Shown here: in pieces, positions 1 to 8,218 of the stretch
Layout: every line of letters begins with the position of its first letter
Numbering within the stretch: the first letter of the stretch is position 1
Program-made: the position numbers and the translations under genes
Assembly (NCBI GenBank): GCA_022562455.1
Contig: JADFPG010000010.1
Location: 1 to 35,371, forward strand
DNA: 35,371 nt
Direction of reading: 5' to 3'
Source: Fidelibacterota bacterium
GTDB lineage: Bacteria > Fidelibacterota > Marinisomatia > Marinisomatales > SCKK01
The notes under the pieces: model-generated
Databases searched by the model: none
What the model was told of the DNA's origin: nothing
The model's input: only the letters and a program-made list of their open reading frames with translations

Positions 1-2
1 TG

Positions 3-443
3 GCTTCTATCTCAGCAGCAGATGGCGCTACAACCTGGTTGAACTTAGGTGTGGCAGGACATAAAAGCTTACCCATCGGCAGCATTGTGGCGGCTCACAA
101 GATCATAGACGCCGGCAGCGGCCTGTCATGGTCACTCGATCACAATCTCGATAACCAAATAATAACGAAATCCATTTTGACTTTAGACAAGGAGAGTCAC
201 GATTACACGGAGGATGAAGCATGTGAAATGGAAGCAGCCGGATTTTATCAGACAGCAATTAGATTTTCATCCCGTGACCTCATCCACTGCATAAAAATTA
301 TCTCGGATAATGAACGAAATGCTGAAATCAATTACCGAGAAGTGGGAGAACTCATCCAACAGAATATATCTGCCATCGAATCTATAGTAAAACATCTATT
401 GAAATTATCAGCCGGGCGATCAGAATTAGAAAAGACGGCATAG
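3..443 (+). CDS. Nucleoside phosphorylase-superfamily protein, 3' part (gene cut by window edge)
   Basis: The reading frame is open from base 3, so the gene begins outside the window. The TTG at 39 is internal, because the frame upstream of it already reads coherently (ADGATTWLNLGVAGH). Visible family marks are the Gly-rich NLGVAGHKSLPIGSIV stretch and, later, CEMEAAGFYQTA, which resembles the Met-Glu nucleoside-binding motif of MTA/SAH nucleosidases and related PNP/UDP-family enzymes. The likely role is cytosolic cleavage of the N-glycosidic bond of a nucleoside; the substrate cannot be read from this fragment. The following gene is a radical SAM enzyme, so a role in clearing adenosine-containing by-products such as 5'-deoxyadenosine is possible, but that is inference. 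The C-terminal tail after about residue 95 is less family-like. It ends 8 bp before a MITE-like element. Confidence 0.65.
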   Translation, partial: ASISAADGATTWLNLGVAGHKSLPIGSIVAAHKIIDAGSGLSWSLDHNLDNQIITKSILTLDKESHDYTEDEACEMEAAGFYQTAIRFSSRDLIHCIKIISDNERNAEINYREVGELIQQNISAIESIVKHLLKLSAGRSELEKTA

Positions 444-450
444 AACAAAG

Positions 451-637
451 TGGCGCTGTTCTAAATATTATATGATTTATGCTCACTTAAATAAATGGTT
501 AAAAGGTTAGTGGTAACTGGTGAGCAGTAGAGTGGTAGTACCAGTAACCAATAACCAATAACCACTCACCAATATTAAACATCAATACATAGTACAAACA
601 AGAGGGGATAATTCATACAGATCATAGAACATAGCCA
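451..637. repeat. MITE-like intergenic element, copy 1
   Basis: About 187 bp with imperfect terminal inverted repeats: left end TGGCnnTGTTCTA (451-463) then ATATGA at 470-475; right end, read on the other strand, TGGC-TA-TGTTCTA then GTATGA (637 down to 613). A second copy is at 10131-10318. The centre has a large imperfect hairpin: AGTGGTAACTGGT near 509-521 faces ACCAGTAACC followed by repeated AACCAAT units. There is no ORF of note inside. It fills most of the gap between the nucleosidase and the radical SAM gene. The two-copy structure with shared ends suggests a non-autonomous mobile element or a dispersed structured repeat. Confidence 0.7.
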
Positions 638-659
638 ACAAAGTGTATAGATAGGGCAA

Positions 660-1955
660 ATGAAAAAAGAAATAGATTATACAAAACGATTCAACTTATT
701 CAGTGAGCAGGTACTTTACCAGAGTCTTGATGATGAATCGAAAATGTTCATTCGCAAAACTGGATTCAAGTACCGGCTTAGCTTTCAAGAGTTACGACAA
801 ATCACGGAAATTGCTGTGGATCTTCGAATGTGGAATGAACCCTCTTTGGCAACCCAGTGGAATGAATTGGAACTACTCATAACATTAGAGGGGAAGGCTC
901 GGAAGAAGCGATTACTCCAGAAACTTACAGACAGGTGGCTCTTGCTAAAGAACCAGGAAACTGTCTATGAATCTCATGCAGCGCCACCCTCGTCGCCATT
1001 TGATCCAAAGAAGCTCACAATCCAGGAGAGTAACAATGAAGTGTTCGGTATGTGCCCTGTGGCTTCCGAGAAGACTGTTTGTTGCAACCTCAAAACGATA
1101 GACGTGATTCAGGGCTGTGTTTTAGGTTGCAGCTATTGCAGTATTCAAACATTCTACGACCCAGACAACATCGCCATTGTAGGCGATCTTTCAAAAAAAC
1201 TCGATAATATCGTCTTAAACCCCAACAAAAGATACCACATCGGTTCAGGACAATCCTCCGATTCATTGGTTTTGGGTAATCGAAATGGTATTTTAGATGC
1301 TCAGATGGAATTTGCCATGAAGAATCCCAATGTCATCCTTGAATTCAAAACAAAATCAAAGAATGTAAAATATTTTCTTGAAACGGACATACCGCAAAAC
1401 GTCTTTGTCAGTTGGTCTCTGAATCCACAGGTAATCATAGATCAAGAGGAACACCGCACCGCTACATTAACACAACGACTGAGAGCAGCCCAAAAGGTAG
1501 CTGACAAGGGAATTCGTGTGGGGTTTCACTTTCATCCTATGGTGCACTACCAGGGCTGGAAGAACGATTACCGGGAACTTATTGAGACCCTTCTTGACAT
1601 GTTCTCCGCAGAGGAAGTGGCGCTTGTCTCTTTTGGCACTCTGACCTTTATCAAACCGGCTATCAAAAGTCTCAGACTGAAGGGTGTCAAGAGCAAAGTC
1701 CTGCAGATACCCTTAGAAGAAGCCGCTGGGAAATTCTCATATCCCATGAGAATTAAGGAAGAATTATTCCAAACCGCCTGGGATACATTCCAACCCTGGC
1801 GTGACAGGGTTTTCTTCTATCTCTGTATGGAGGGGCGAGAGCTATGGGAGACGGTTTTCGGATTCTGTTATGGAAATAACGAAGAGTTTGAGGAAGCACT
1901 ATTTGATCACGTTAATAATAAATTGGGCGTCTTCTCTAATTCTACGGTGATTTAA
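660..1955 (+). CDS. Spore photoproduct lyase-like radical SAM protein
   Basis: A 431-residue protein. After an N-terminal helical region of about 110 residues comes a radical SAM core with the CxxxCxxC cluster motif C153-VLG-C157-SY-C160, followed by a TIM-barrel-type region (for example VFVSWSLNPQ and GIRVGFHFHPMVHY). This layout and the CVLGCSYCSIQ context match the spore photoproduct lyase family, whose founding members use a 4Fe-4S cluster and S-adenosylmethionine to reverse 5-thyminyl-5,6-dihydrothymine. Many homologues occur in non-sporulating bacteria, where the substrate is less certain. Nothing else here points to sporulation, so I call it SPL-like rather than SplB. The ATG at 660 has no strong ribosome-binding site. 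The gene stands alone behind a MITE-like element and is followed by a convergent exporter operon. Confidence 0.8.
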   Translation: MKKEIDYTKRFNLFSEQVLYQSLDDESKMFIRKTGFKYRLSFQELRQITEIAVDLRMWNEPSLATQWNELELLITLEGKARKKRLLQKLTDRWLLLKNQETVYESHAAPPSSPFDPKKLTIQESNNEVFGMCPVASEKTVCCNLKTIDVIQGCVLGCSYCSIQTFYDPDNIAIVGDLSKKLDNIVLNPNKRYHIGSGQSSDSLVLGNRNGILDAQMEFAMKNPNVILEFKTKSKNVKYFLETDIPQNVFVSWSLNPQVIIDQEEHRTATLTQRLRAAQKVADKGIRVGFHFHPMVHYQGWKNDYRELIETLLDMFSAEEVALVSFGTLTFIKPAIKSLRLKGVKSKVLQIPLEEAAGKFSYPMRIKEELFQTAWDTFQPWRDRVFFYLCMEGRELWETVFGFCYGNNEEFEEALFDHVNNKLGVFSNSTVI

Positions 1956-2017
1956 ATATCCTTATTGTACGTTGAGAGAGTACAGAAAATAGTAAAGTCG
2001 TCTCTTCCTCAAGTTAA

Positions 2018-2126
2018 CCGTCACAGACACTCTTATTTGTTATGAATACATACCTGCCTGTCGGCAGACAGGCGAAGTGTTCCTAATAAAACGATATTTG
2101 TTGAAAGTCATAAGTGTCTGTGACGG
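2018..2126. repeat. Long-range inverted repeat flanking a palindrome
   Basis: CCGTCACAGACAC (2018-2030) is repeated exactly in inverted orientation at 2114-2126 (GTGTCTGTGACGG), and similarity continues inward (CTCTTAT against ATAA). Between the arms lies a smaller perfect hairpin, GCCTGTC-GGCA-GACAGGC (2056-2073). The unit sits between two convergent genes, so it could act as a bidirectional terminator; it could also be a small inserted element. Confidence 0.6.
2056..2073. repeat. Short palindrome, CCTGCCTG family
   Basis: Perfect 7-bp stem GCCTGTC / GACAGGC around the tetraloop GGCA. It belongs to the same family as the palindromes at 2151-2170 and 35299-35318, with a degenerate relative at 28682-28709. 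Confidence 0.65.
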
Positions 2127-2150
2127 TGTAGAGTACAAAAATGAAAATTC

Positions 2151-2170
2151 CCTGCCTGACGGCAGGCAGG
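2151..2170. repeat. Short palindrome, CCTGCCTG family
   Basis: Perfect 8-bp stem CCTGCCTG / CAGGCAGG around the tetraloop ACGG. It is followed by a GC-rich stretch (to about 2227) that leads into the 3' end of the convergent permease gene. It may help terminate transcription from either side, but no T-run follows directly. Confidence 0.7.
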
Positions 2171-2232
2171 CTACCCGCCTGAATGACCCGTCCGAATGGC
2201 ATGGCCGGGCGGGCATTGTCGGGCAGGTACAA

Positions 2233-3429
2233 TCAAGTTCTGAAAAGAGTCTCTTCTCTATTGAACCATTTGACACAACCCCAGACGGCTATCCCGGCTA
2301 ATAGGAACAGGGAAAGATAGACTTCCACCAGATGAAATGGATTTATAGTTCCCGCCAATAAATCTTTGCTGGCAAGAGAAACATTTAAAATCGGGACCAA
2401 TGCAGTTTTGGCATTCAATTCAATTCCTGGTAACAGCCCAATCATTACAGGTATAAAGATAATCATATTCATAGGTGTGATGATGCTCTGCGCTTCTTTG
2501 AAGGATTTCGCATAAATGGAAATACTCAAGACCAGAGCTGCAAAAAATATGGCAATAGGTATGACCAGCGTCAGGATTGTAATGATGATTCTAAATCCTA
2601 ACATATCCAAAATCACCTCTAACATATCAGCAGGGATGTCTTCAATCATCTGGATAGCCACGTAAATACCGAGTATGGCGATCAGTGCCGATATAATCCC
2701 CGATAATGACACAACCCCGAGTTTGCCAAGTACAATCTGCAGGCGGTTTGCCGGACTGGACAACAGCGTCTCAAGCGTTCCCCTTTCTTTTTCTCCCGCA
2801 CCCAAATCTATCCCAGGGTACATGGTTCCCATAAAACTGAATAGAATAAACATGTAAGGCAGATACCCACCCGCAATTTTCCCAATTCTTTCCTGTACGG
2901 AAGAGACATCCATCTCAATGATAGCCACCGCATCGAATAAATCTTTATCCAGACTGAGTCTATCAATCCTTTCTTCGACAATTTGTTCATCATAAGACTC
3001 AATAAGATCGGTCATCCGTTTGATGGCACTCCCATAAGCTTCTGATGATTTAAAATAAACTTCAATCTTGCCTTGACGGTCGGACTCTATATTAGCAGGA
3101 AAGTCAGAATGAACGATTACCGCCCCATCAATTTCTTCTGAAGCGATACTGGCGGTAATACTGTCCTCGGGGAAATTGTCGATTAAGACAATTTTTTCAC
3201 CCTTTTCGAATATTTGATATAATTTGGGAGCATTTTCTTTTCCCAAAAAGGCGACTCGAATTTCCTTGGCTTTAGCCTTCTCAAGTTGCATCCGCTGTAT
3301 TTTCAAAATACCCACAATTAGCATTGGAGTTATAACCATAGGTACAATGATCATCATTATGATTGTACGTCGATCCCTAAGAATGTCTTTCAGTTCTTTT
3401 TTAAATATGATAATAAACTGGTTCATCAC
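2233..3429 (-). CDS. ABC-2 type exporter permease (NatB-like)
   Basis: A 398-residue membrane protein. One N-terminal segment (about residues 20-45, IIMMIIVPMVITPMLIVGIL) is followed by a large extracytoplasmic domain (about 46-185), then several transmembrane segments from about 187 to the end. The loop GAGEKERGTLETLLSSPA is the conserved cytoplasmic coupling motif of ABC-2 permeases. This topology matches NatB-type exporters of sodium ions or small toxic compounds. It is read directly after the ATPase gene, whose TGA lies inside GTGATG; either the GTG at 3429 or the ATG at 3426 can start it, which indicates translational coupling. The substrate cannot be determined from sequence. Confidence 0.85.
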   Translation of the reverse strand: MMNQFIIIFKKELKDILRDRRTIIMMIIVPMVITPMLIVGILKIQRMQLEKAKAKEIRVAFLGKENAPKLYQIFEKGEKIVLIDNFPEDSITASIASEEIDGAVIVHSDFPANIESDRQGKIEVYFKSSEAYGSAIKRMTDLIESYDEQIVEERIDRLSLDKDLFDAVAIIEMDVSSVQERIGKIAGGYLPYMFILFSFMGTMYPGIDLGAGEKERGTLETLLSSPANRLQIVLGKLGVVSLSGIISALIAILGIYVAIQMIEDIPADMLEVILDMLGFRIIITILTLVIPIAIFFAALVLSISIYAKSFKEAQSIITPMNMIIFIPVMIGLLPGIELNAKTALVPILNVSLASKDLLAGTINPFHLVEVYLSLFLLAGIAVWGCVKWFNREETLFRT

Positions 3430-4196
3430 GCCTCCGTGGTCATATGGATAAATTCGTCTTCGAAACTGTCGAAAGTCATTTGAGATTCAAAATCCTCAAG
3501 CTTCCCACAGAAAAATAACCTGCCCTGATGAATTATAGCGATATCATCACACAACAATTTGACTTCTTCCATGCGGTGAGTGGAAAAGAGAATTGTCTTA
3601 CCTTCTTCCCTGCAGGTACGAATAAGTTCTATAATCCTTCGAGACGTCATTACATCGAGACCTACTGTCGGTTCATCAAAGATGATAACCTCAGGATTGT
3701 GTATGATTGTTCTCGCTATGGATGTTTTCTGTTTCATTCCGGTACTCAGACGGGCGATGCGACGATTAGCAAAGTCATGCATGTCAAGAACGTCAAAAAG
3801 TTGATCTCGTCTGGATTTGAACTCCTTCACATTCATTCCCTGAAGGTCAGCAATGTATCGAACCATTTCATTGGGTGTGAGCCTGTCATATAAAGCCGTT
3901 TGACCCGTCATGAACCCAATCCTTTCCCTCACCTTCTGCGGGTCGATTTGTGTATCATACCCAGCCACAGTGATGTTTCCTGAAGTAGGTTTTAACATTG
4001 TGGCAACCATGCGAAGGGTTGTAGTTTTCCCTGCTCCATTAGGTCCCAACAATCCAAATACTCTTCCTGGTGGACACTCAAAACTGACATCATCCACAGC
4101 CGTTATGGTCTTTGCATTTCGGTAAGCTTCTCCCATCTCATTGCGAGACTTTTTTGTCAGCTTAAATTCCTTGGATACATGAGTTACTGTTATCAC
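3426..4196 (-). CDS. ABC transporter ATP-binding protein (NatA-like)
   Basis: A 256-residue cytosolic ATPase. Walker A is GPNGAGKTT (residues 51-59), the signature is LSTGMKQK (about 148), Walker B plus D-loop is VIIFDEPTVGLD, and the switch histidine is in FSTHRMEE. The N-terminal 30 residues are a little longer and more basic than in many relatives. It is the first gene of a two-gene exporter operon and overlaps the permease by a few bases. The start is a GTG; I see no clear Shine-Dalgarno site. The likely role is energising export by the NatB-like partner. Confidence 0.88.
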   Translation of the reverse strand: MITVTHVSKEFKLTKKSRNEMGEAYRNAKTITAVDDVSFECPPGRVFGLLGPNGAGKTTTLRMVATMLKPTSGNITVAGYDTQIDPQKVRERIGFMTGQTALYDRLTPNEMVRYIADLQGMNVKEFKSRRDQLFDVLDMHDFANRRIARLSTGMKQKTSIARTIIHNPEVIIFDEPTVGLDVMTSRRIIELIRTCREEGKTILFSTHRMEEVKLLCDDIAIIHQGRLFFCGKLEDFESQMTFDSFEDEFIHMTTEA

Positions 4197-4380
4197 GATG
4201 TTTGTCGATCCCCCATTGAATTGTTGATTGGAATTTAGTTTAATTTCAATTAAAGTAAAACGGATTAACCGTTGATATAAAAGAAGGAAAACAAGTTATT
4301 GGAAATCAGCCTGCCCCGTAGCGGAGTGTACTGGGGAAATGTTAAAACAGAAATTATTAGTACGGAGTCCCAACATTCGC

Positions 4381-4397
4381 TCCCGAAAACTTCGGGA
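4381..4397. repeat. Short palindrome, TCCCGAA family
   Basis: Perfect 7-bp inverted repeat TCCCGAA-AAC-TTCGGGA in the 286-bp divergent gap between the exporter operon and the PLP enzyme. Related units lie at 12443-12458 and 19978-19992. Flanking GC-rich words such as CGCTCCG recur, inverted, near the 19978 copy, which suggests the repeat unit is larger than the hairpin. No other feature is clear in the gap. Confidence 0.65.
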
Positions 4398-4482
4398 TCT
4401 ACGCCTCGCTCCGACTTGATTCTTGGTTCTTAGTAAACTTACTAGTATATGAGGAATTACCAAATTTAAACAGGTCAATATC

Positions 4483-5430
4483 ATGAATTCCATTCCGACC
4501 TTAAAAGACATCCAGGAAGCAGTAAGAAGAATTGCTCCCTATGCCCATATAACTCCAATTCTGACCAATTCATATTTTAATGAATTGACTAATGCACAAC
4601 TTTACTTCAAATGTGAGAATTTCCAAAAAACGGGGGCTTTTAAATTCAGGGGAGCATGTAACGCTATCATGTCTCTCACCGATAAAGAGGCGAAACGGGG
4701 AGTGGCAACCCATTCTTCAGGAAATCATGCTGCTGCTCTTTCTTTGGCTGCCAACATTCGAAATATTACTGCACACATCGTCATACCCTCCAACGCTCCA
4801 GCCATCAAGATAAAAGCTGTGCAGAGCTATGGAGGAAAAATCAGGTTTTGTGAACCCAGTCTCAAAGCCAGGGAATCGACCCTTTCCCAACTCCTCGAAG
4901 AGACTGGGGCTATTCCTATCCATCCTTACAATGATCCAAAGGTAATTGCAGGACAAGCTACTGCTGCCTTAGAGTTGTTAGCCAATGTGCCCAATCTGGA
5001 CATGATTATAACACCTGTCGGTGGGGGCGGATTACTCAGTGGTTCTGCCATTATTGTGAAGGGAAAATATCCCCACACCAAAGTTATCGGTGTGGAACCG
5101 GAGGGGGCAGATGACGCATTTCAATCATTCTCCTCAGGAAGACTTATTCCTTGTACTAATCCCAACACCATTGCAGACGGACTTCTTGCCTCCCTTGGAG
5201 AATTAACCTTTTCCATTATCACAAAGTATGTAGACGACATTATCACGGTTAGTGATCAAAGTATTATCCATGCGATGAGGGTGGTGTGGGAACGGATGAA
5301 GATTATCATCGAACCCTCATCCGCGGTGGTTGTGGCAGCTCTTTTGGAACAAAAAATTGATGTTTACAATCAACGAATTGGCATAATCTTAACAGGAGGA
5401 AATGTAGATTTAGAGTCATTACTATGGTAA
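4483..5430 (+). CDS. PLP-dependent threonine dehydratase / serine racemase-like enzyme
   Basis: A 315-residue fold-type II PLP enzyme. The Schiff-base lysine is K54 in GAFKFRGA, SSGNHAAA is the substrate loop, and the phosphate-binding tetraglycine loop is GGGGLLSG near residue 182. The length fits the catalytic domain alone; the C-terminal ACT regulatory domain of biosynthetic IlvA is missing. Members of this group deaminate threonine or serine to 2-oxo acids, and some racemise serine; sequence alone does not separate these activities. The gene appears to be monocistronic, with a weak AGGT about ten bases before the ATG. Confidence 0.8.
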   Translation: MNSIPTLKDIQEAVRRIAPYAHITPILTNSYFNELTNAQLYFKCENFQKTGAFKFRGACNAIMSLTDKEAKRGVATHSSGNHAAALSLAANIRNITAHIVIPSNAPAIKIKAVQSYGGKIRFCEPSLKARESTLSQLLEETGAIPIHPYNDPKVIAGQATAALELLANVPNLDMIITPVGGGGLLSGSAIIVKGKYPHTKVIGVEPEGADDAFQSFSSGRLIPCTNPNTIADGLLASLGELTFSIITKYVDDIITVSDQSIIHAMRVVWERMKIIIEPSSAVVVAALLEQKIDVYNQRIGIILTGGNVDLESLLW

Positions 5431-5630
5431 TTCCGGAATTTCTGATTTTTTACCACTTTGAAAAACAGCAATATAAAAATTATAGTTTGTCATAAAAGAA
5501 TTCTTAAATTCCCCCTGCATTAGTTCGGTGGCACAAGATTGTTACAAACGGATTATACTATATCCTGTTTTGGCCTATCTTGTAAATGATTCCGGACTTT
5601 ATAGATTAATTAATGAAGGAGAAAACAGAT

Positions 5631-5879
5631 ATGGCAACATCCATATATGTCGGCAACTTGGCATTTGATACTACTGAATCTGAAGTTAGTGATTTATTTA
5701 CGCAACATGGGAAAGTAGAATCCGTTAAGTTAATAACAGACCGTAATACCGGAAGATCCCGTGGTTTTGGTTTTGTCGAAATGGAAGCCAATGAAGCAAC
5801 TGCCGCAATTGAAGCCCTTAATGGCCAAGAGTTCAAGGGGCGTACTTTACGTATAAATGAGGCGAGGCCGCGTCGTTAA
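5631..5879 (+). CDS. RRM-domain RNA-binding protein
   Basis: An 82-residue protein that is a single RNA-recognition motif. RNP2 is IYVGNL (residues 5-10) and RNP1 is RGFGFVEM (44-51), followed by a short basic tail (EARPRR). I chose the ATG at 5631 over the in-frame ATG at 5613 because AAGGAG at 5616-5621 is a strong ribosome-binding site nine bases upstream, and it would lie inside the longer version. Such single-RRM proteins occur in cyanobacteria and many FCB-group bacteria and bind single-stranded RNA; some respond to cold. A TATACT box at 5554-5559 could be a -10 element, leaving a leader of about 65 bases, but I see no good -35 box. Confidence 0.9.
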   Translation: MATSIYVGNLAFDTTESEVSDLFTQHGKVESVKLITDRNTGRSRGFGFVEMEANEATAAIEALNGQEFKGRTLRINEARPRR

Positions 5880-5962
5880 TAAAGATCCCAATTATTCTTC
5901 AAGATTTATCCCATCACATAAATAGGCTATAATTTGAAGTCCCTTTTGGGGGAAGTCAGGTG

Positions 5963-5989
5963 ACCAGACAGGTTAAAACACTGTCTGGT
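5963..5989. terminator. Hairpin between convergent genes
   Basis: Perfect 9-bp stem ACCAGACAG / CTGTCTGGT with a 9-base loop, lying between the RRM gene (+) and the M20 peptidase gene (-). The position between convergent genes favours transcription termination. No T-tract follows on either strand, so a rho-independent mechanism is not assured. Confidence 0.45.
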
Positions 5990-6064
5990 TAGTGGGATAA
6001 CTACGTCATTATTTCACTGTATCACCTCCCTGCCTGCAGCTGGCAAGCGGCGGACGGGACGTAG

Positions 6065-7243
6065 CTATGTTCTAATAAGGTCATCAATAAGTTGAACCCA
6101 TATTGAACTCCCTACTAACAGTGCCTCCTCATTAATATCGAAATGCGAGCAGTGATGGGGAATTTCTGATGGATCTACGCCTTCAGGAGAGGATCCAACA
6201 AAGAAAAAACAGCCGGGAACTTTTTCCAGGTAATACGACATATCCTCAGCACCCATGGACATGTATGGGAACTGAACCCCACTTCCCACTATCTTTTTAG
6301 CAGCGTTGGCTGCCTTGGAAGTTTCCGGTTCAGAATTGATGGTGGGTGGGTAGCCGTCTTCAAAAATACAAGAGATCTCAGCTCCAAATGACTTAGCTAT
6401 CCCTACAATGATTTCATTCATTCGACGGATAATCATTTTCCGATTGGCGTCGGTATAGGCTCTGATGGTTCCTTTCAAAACAACCTTATCCGCAATCACG
6501 TTAAAATTGTGACCCCCTTCTATCATACCCACAGTAACAACCGTCGACTCGAGTGGATTTGTGTTTCGGCTGACAATAGTTTGAAGTGCAGTAACAAGAT
6601 GAGACGCAGCCACGATGGCATCTACAGTATTCTGGGGAACGGCGCCATGTCCTCCCTTTCCTAAGATAGTAATCGTAAATATGTCTGCCGCAGCCAGGAT
6701 AGGTCCATCTTTGATTCCAACTGTCCCGAATTCCTGATAATTCCAGAGGTGGATACCGTATATTTCATCAACACTGGGATTATCCAGAACGCCGTCAGCA
6801 ATCATATATTTAGCACCACCCCCTCCTTCTTCCGCAGGCTGGAATATGAACTTCACAGAACCCGAAAGGCGATCCCGAAATCCCGTCAGGATACGTGCCG
6901 CACCCAAGAGCATAGCCATATGACCATCATGCCCGCAAGCATGCATCACCTTGTCATTTACTGATTTAAATGGTAGGCTACCTGTTTCTTGAATGGGTAA
7001 GCCATCCATGTCAGCACGAAGACCAATACAAGGTCCTGACTGTGGCCCCTCTAATAAGCCCACTACACCTGTTTTAGCGACGTTCATTGAAACCTTTAAC
7101 CCCAACTCCTGTAATTCCCCTGCAACAAATTCCGCAGTCTTAAATTCTCGAAATGCAAGTTCCGGGTATTTGTGGAGATGCCGCCTGATTTCTATGATTT
7201 TATCCCGGATTGCTTTTACTTCCGGCCGAATTTTAATGTTCAT
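6065..7243 (-). CDS. M20-family amidohydrolase (N-acyl amino acid / hippurate type)
   Basis: A 392-residue metallo-amidohydrolase of the M20D group. Metal and catalytic motifs are in order: MHACGHDGHMAM (C103, H105), PAEEGGGG (E138/E139), a later IHLWN histidine, and a C-terminal HHCSHFD. The dimerisation-domain signature GKGGHGAVPQNTVDAI is present. Relatives hydrolyse N-acyl-amino acids, hippurate, indole-acetyl-amino acids or acetyl-diaminopimelate; the exact substrate is open. There is no signal peptide, so it is cytosolic. It lies 21 bp downstream of the purine nucleoside phosphorylase gene on the same strand and is probably co-transcribed with it. Confidence 0.88.
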   Translation of the reverse strand: MNIKIRPEVKAIRDKIIEIRRHLHKYPELAFREFKTAEFVAGELQELGLKVSMNVAKTGVVGLLEGPQSGPCIGLRADMDGLPIQETGSLPFKSVNDKVMHACGHDGHMAMLLGAARILTGFRDRLSGSVKFIFQPAEEGGGGAKYMIADGVLDNPSVDEIYGIHLWNYQEFGTVGIKDGPILAAADIFTITILGKGGHGAVPQNTVDAIVAASHLVTALQTIVSRNTNPLESTVVTVGMIEGGHNFNVIADKVVLKGTIRAYTDANRKMIIRRMNEIIVGIAKSFGAEISCIFEDGYPPTINSEPETSKAANAAKKIVGSGVQFPYMSMGAEDMSYYLEKVPGCFFFVGSSPEGVDPSEIPHHCSHFDINEEALLVGSSIWVQLIDDLIRT

Positions 7244-7264
7244 TCAGTAACTCTCATGATTAGC

Positions 7265-8083
7265 TTACTCTTTTCCTATTGCCGTAATAATTTCTCTAAC
7301 CAATCGTGTGAAATCTTTTCCCACTTCAGCTGTGGTTTCCATCACTTCCTCATGAGTTAACGGCTTATCTGTAATACCAGCCGCATAATTGGTTAAACAT
7401 GATATTCCTAAAATGCGCAGTCCCAACTCACCTGCTGCTTGAATTTCCGGCACAGTTGACATGCCAACAGCATCACCTCCAAACTCCCGAATCATTCGAA
7501 TCTCTGCAGGAGTTTCGAAGGACGGTCCAAGTGTCCAGACGTAAACACCCTCGGTTAATTTTACATTTAGCCTTCTTGCCGTATCTAATGCCAGTTTTAA
7601 AAGTTCGGGGTCATGATATTTGTCATTCCGCAAGATCTCCGGTTGATTGGGTCCATCTCGGAATGTACAGTCCATGTGGCCGGATATCGCCATCAACGTT
7701 CCTGGCGGGGATGACCTTCTTACTGAGCCAGCAGCATTAGTAATGATCAGATTTTTAATACCGAGCGCATGGAACAGCCTAATGGGAAGGGTCAGTGTTT
7801 CAATATTGTGACCCTCATAATAATGAAATCGCCCGCTGGCAAAAAGAACAGGTACATTTCCAATTTTCCCCGAAATAAATTCTCCTGAATGACCTTTTAC
7901 CGTTGGCTGAGGATAACCCGGAATTTCTTTATAGGTTATCGTCACGGCTTCTTCAACATCCTTTGTGATCAGGCTCAAACCTGACCCCAGGATTACAGCT
8001 ATTTCCGGGGGCGTTACAATTTTCCCCTGTACAAAGTCAGCTATTTCCTTGACGTCGCTTAATGTGAGGAACGAATTCATCAT
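7265..8083 (-). CDS. Purine nucleoside phosphorylase (trimeric, inosine/guanosine type)
   Basis: A 272-residue enzyme of the low-molecular-mass trimeric PNP family. VILGSGLS (phosphate loop), GRFHYYEGH, TNAAGSVRRSSPPGTL and the base-binding region GPSFETPAEIRM...GGDAVGMSTVPE are all present. It catalyses phosphorolysis of purine ribonucleosides and deoxyribonucleosides to free base and (deoxy)ribose-1-phosphate. The length is typical. Two adjacent ATG codons at the start give alternatives one codon apart, and no clear ribosome-binding site is seen. It is the first gene of a two-gene unit with the M20 amidohydrolase, divergent from moxR. Confidence 0.92.
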   Translation of the reverse strand: MMNSFLTLSDVKEIADFVQGKIVTPPEIAVILGSGLSLITKDVEEAVTITYKEIPGYPQPTVKGHSGEFISGKIGNVPVLFASGRFHYYEGHNIETLTLPIRLFHALGIKNLIITNAAGSVRRSSPPGTLMAISGHMDCTFRDGPNQPEILRNDKYHDPELLKLALDTARRLNVKLTEGVYVWTLGPSFETPAEIRMIREFGGDAVGMSTVPEIQAAGELGLRILGISCLTNYAAGITDKPLTHEEVMETTAEVGKDFTRLVREIITAIGKE

Positions 8084-8218
8084 AGGTGCGTTTTGCTTGA
8101 TATCAAGTTATCGTTTGTGCTGAGAGATTTCAAGAGAATTCCTTTGATTTGGGAAAGGTCTCTGCGTAAGTTTTTTGTTTGGAACTCTTCAATTTAAAAG
8201 CAAATAGAAAGAGAAAAC

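Noticed and set aside
530-575. Possible CRISPR-like or tandem repeat array (AACCAAT units)
   Set aside because: The units are only 6-7 bases, contiguous and without spacers; they belong to the MITE-like element's hairpin.
2040-2301. Overlapping ORFs of 74-78 codons on both strands
   Set aside because: They run across the palindromes 2056-2170 and into the permease gene; the open frames result from repeat composition.
3528-3893. 121-codon plus-strand ORF antisense to the ABC ATPase
   Set aside because: It is a shadow frame of a well-supported ATPase with complete Walker and signature motifs.
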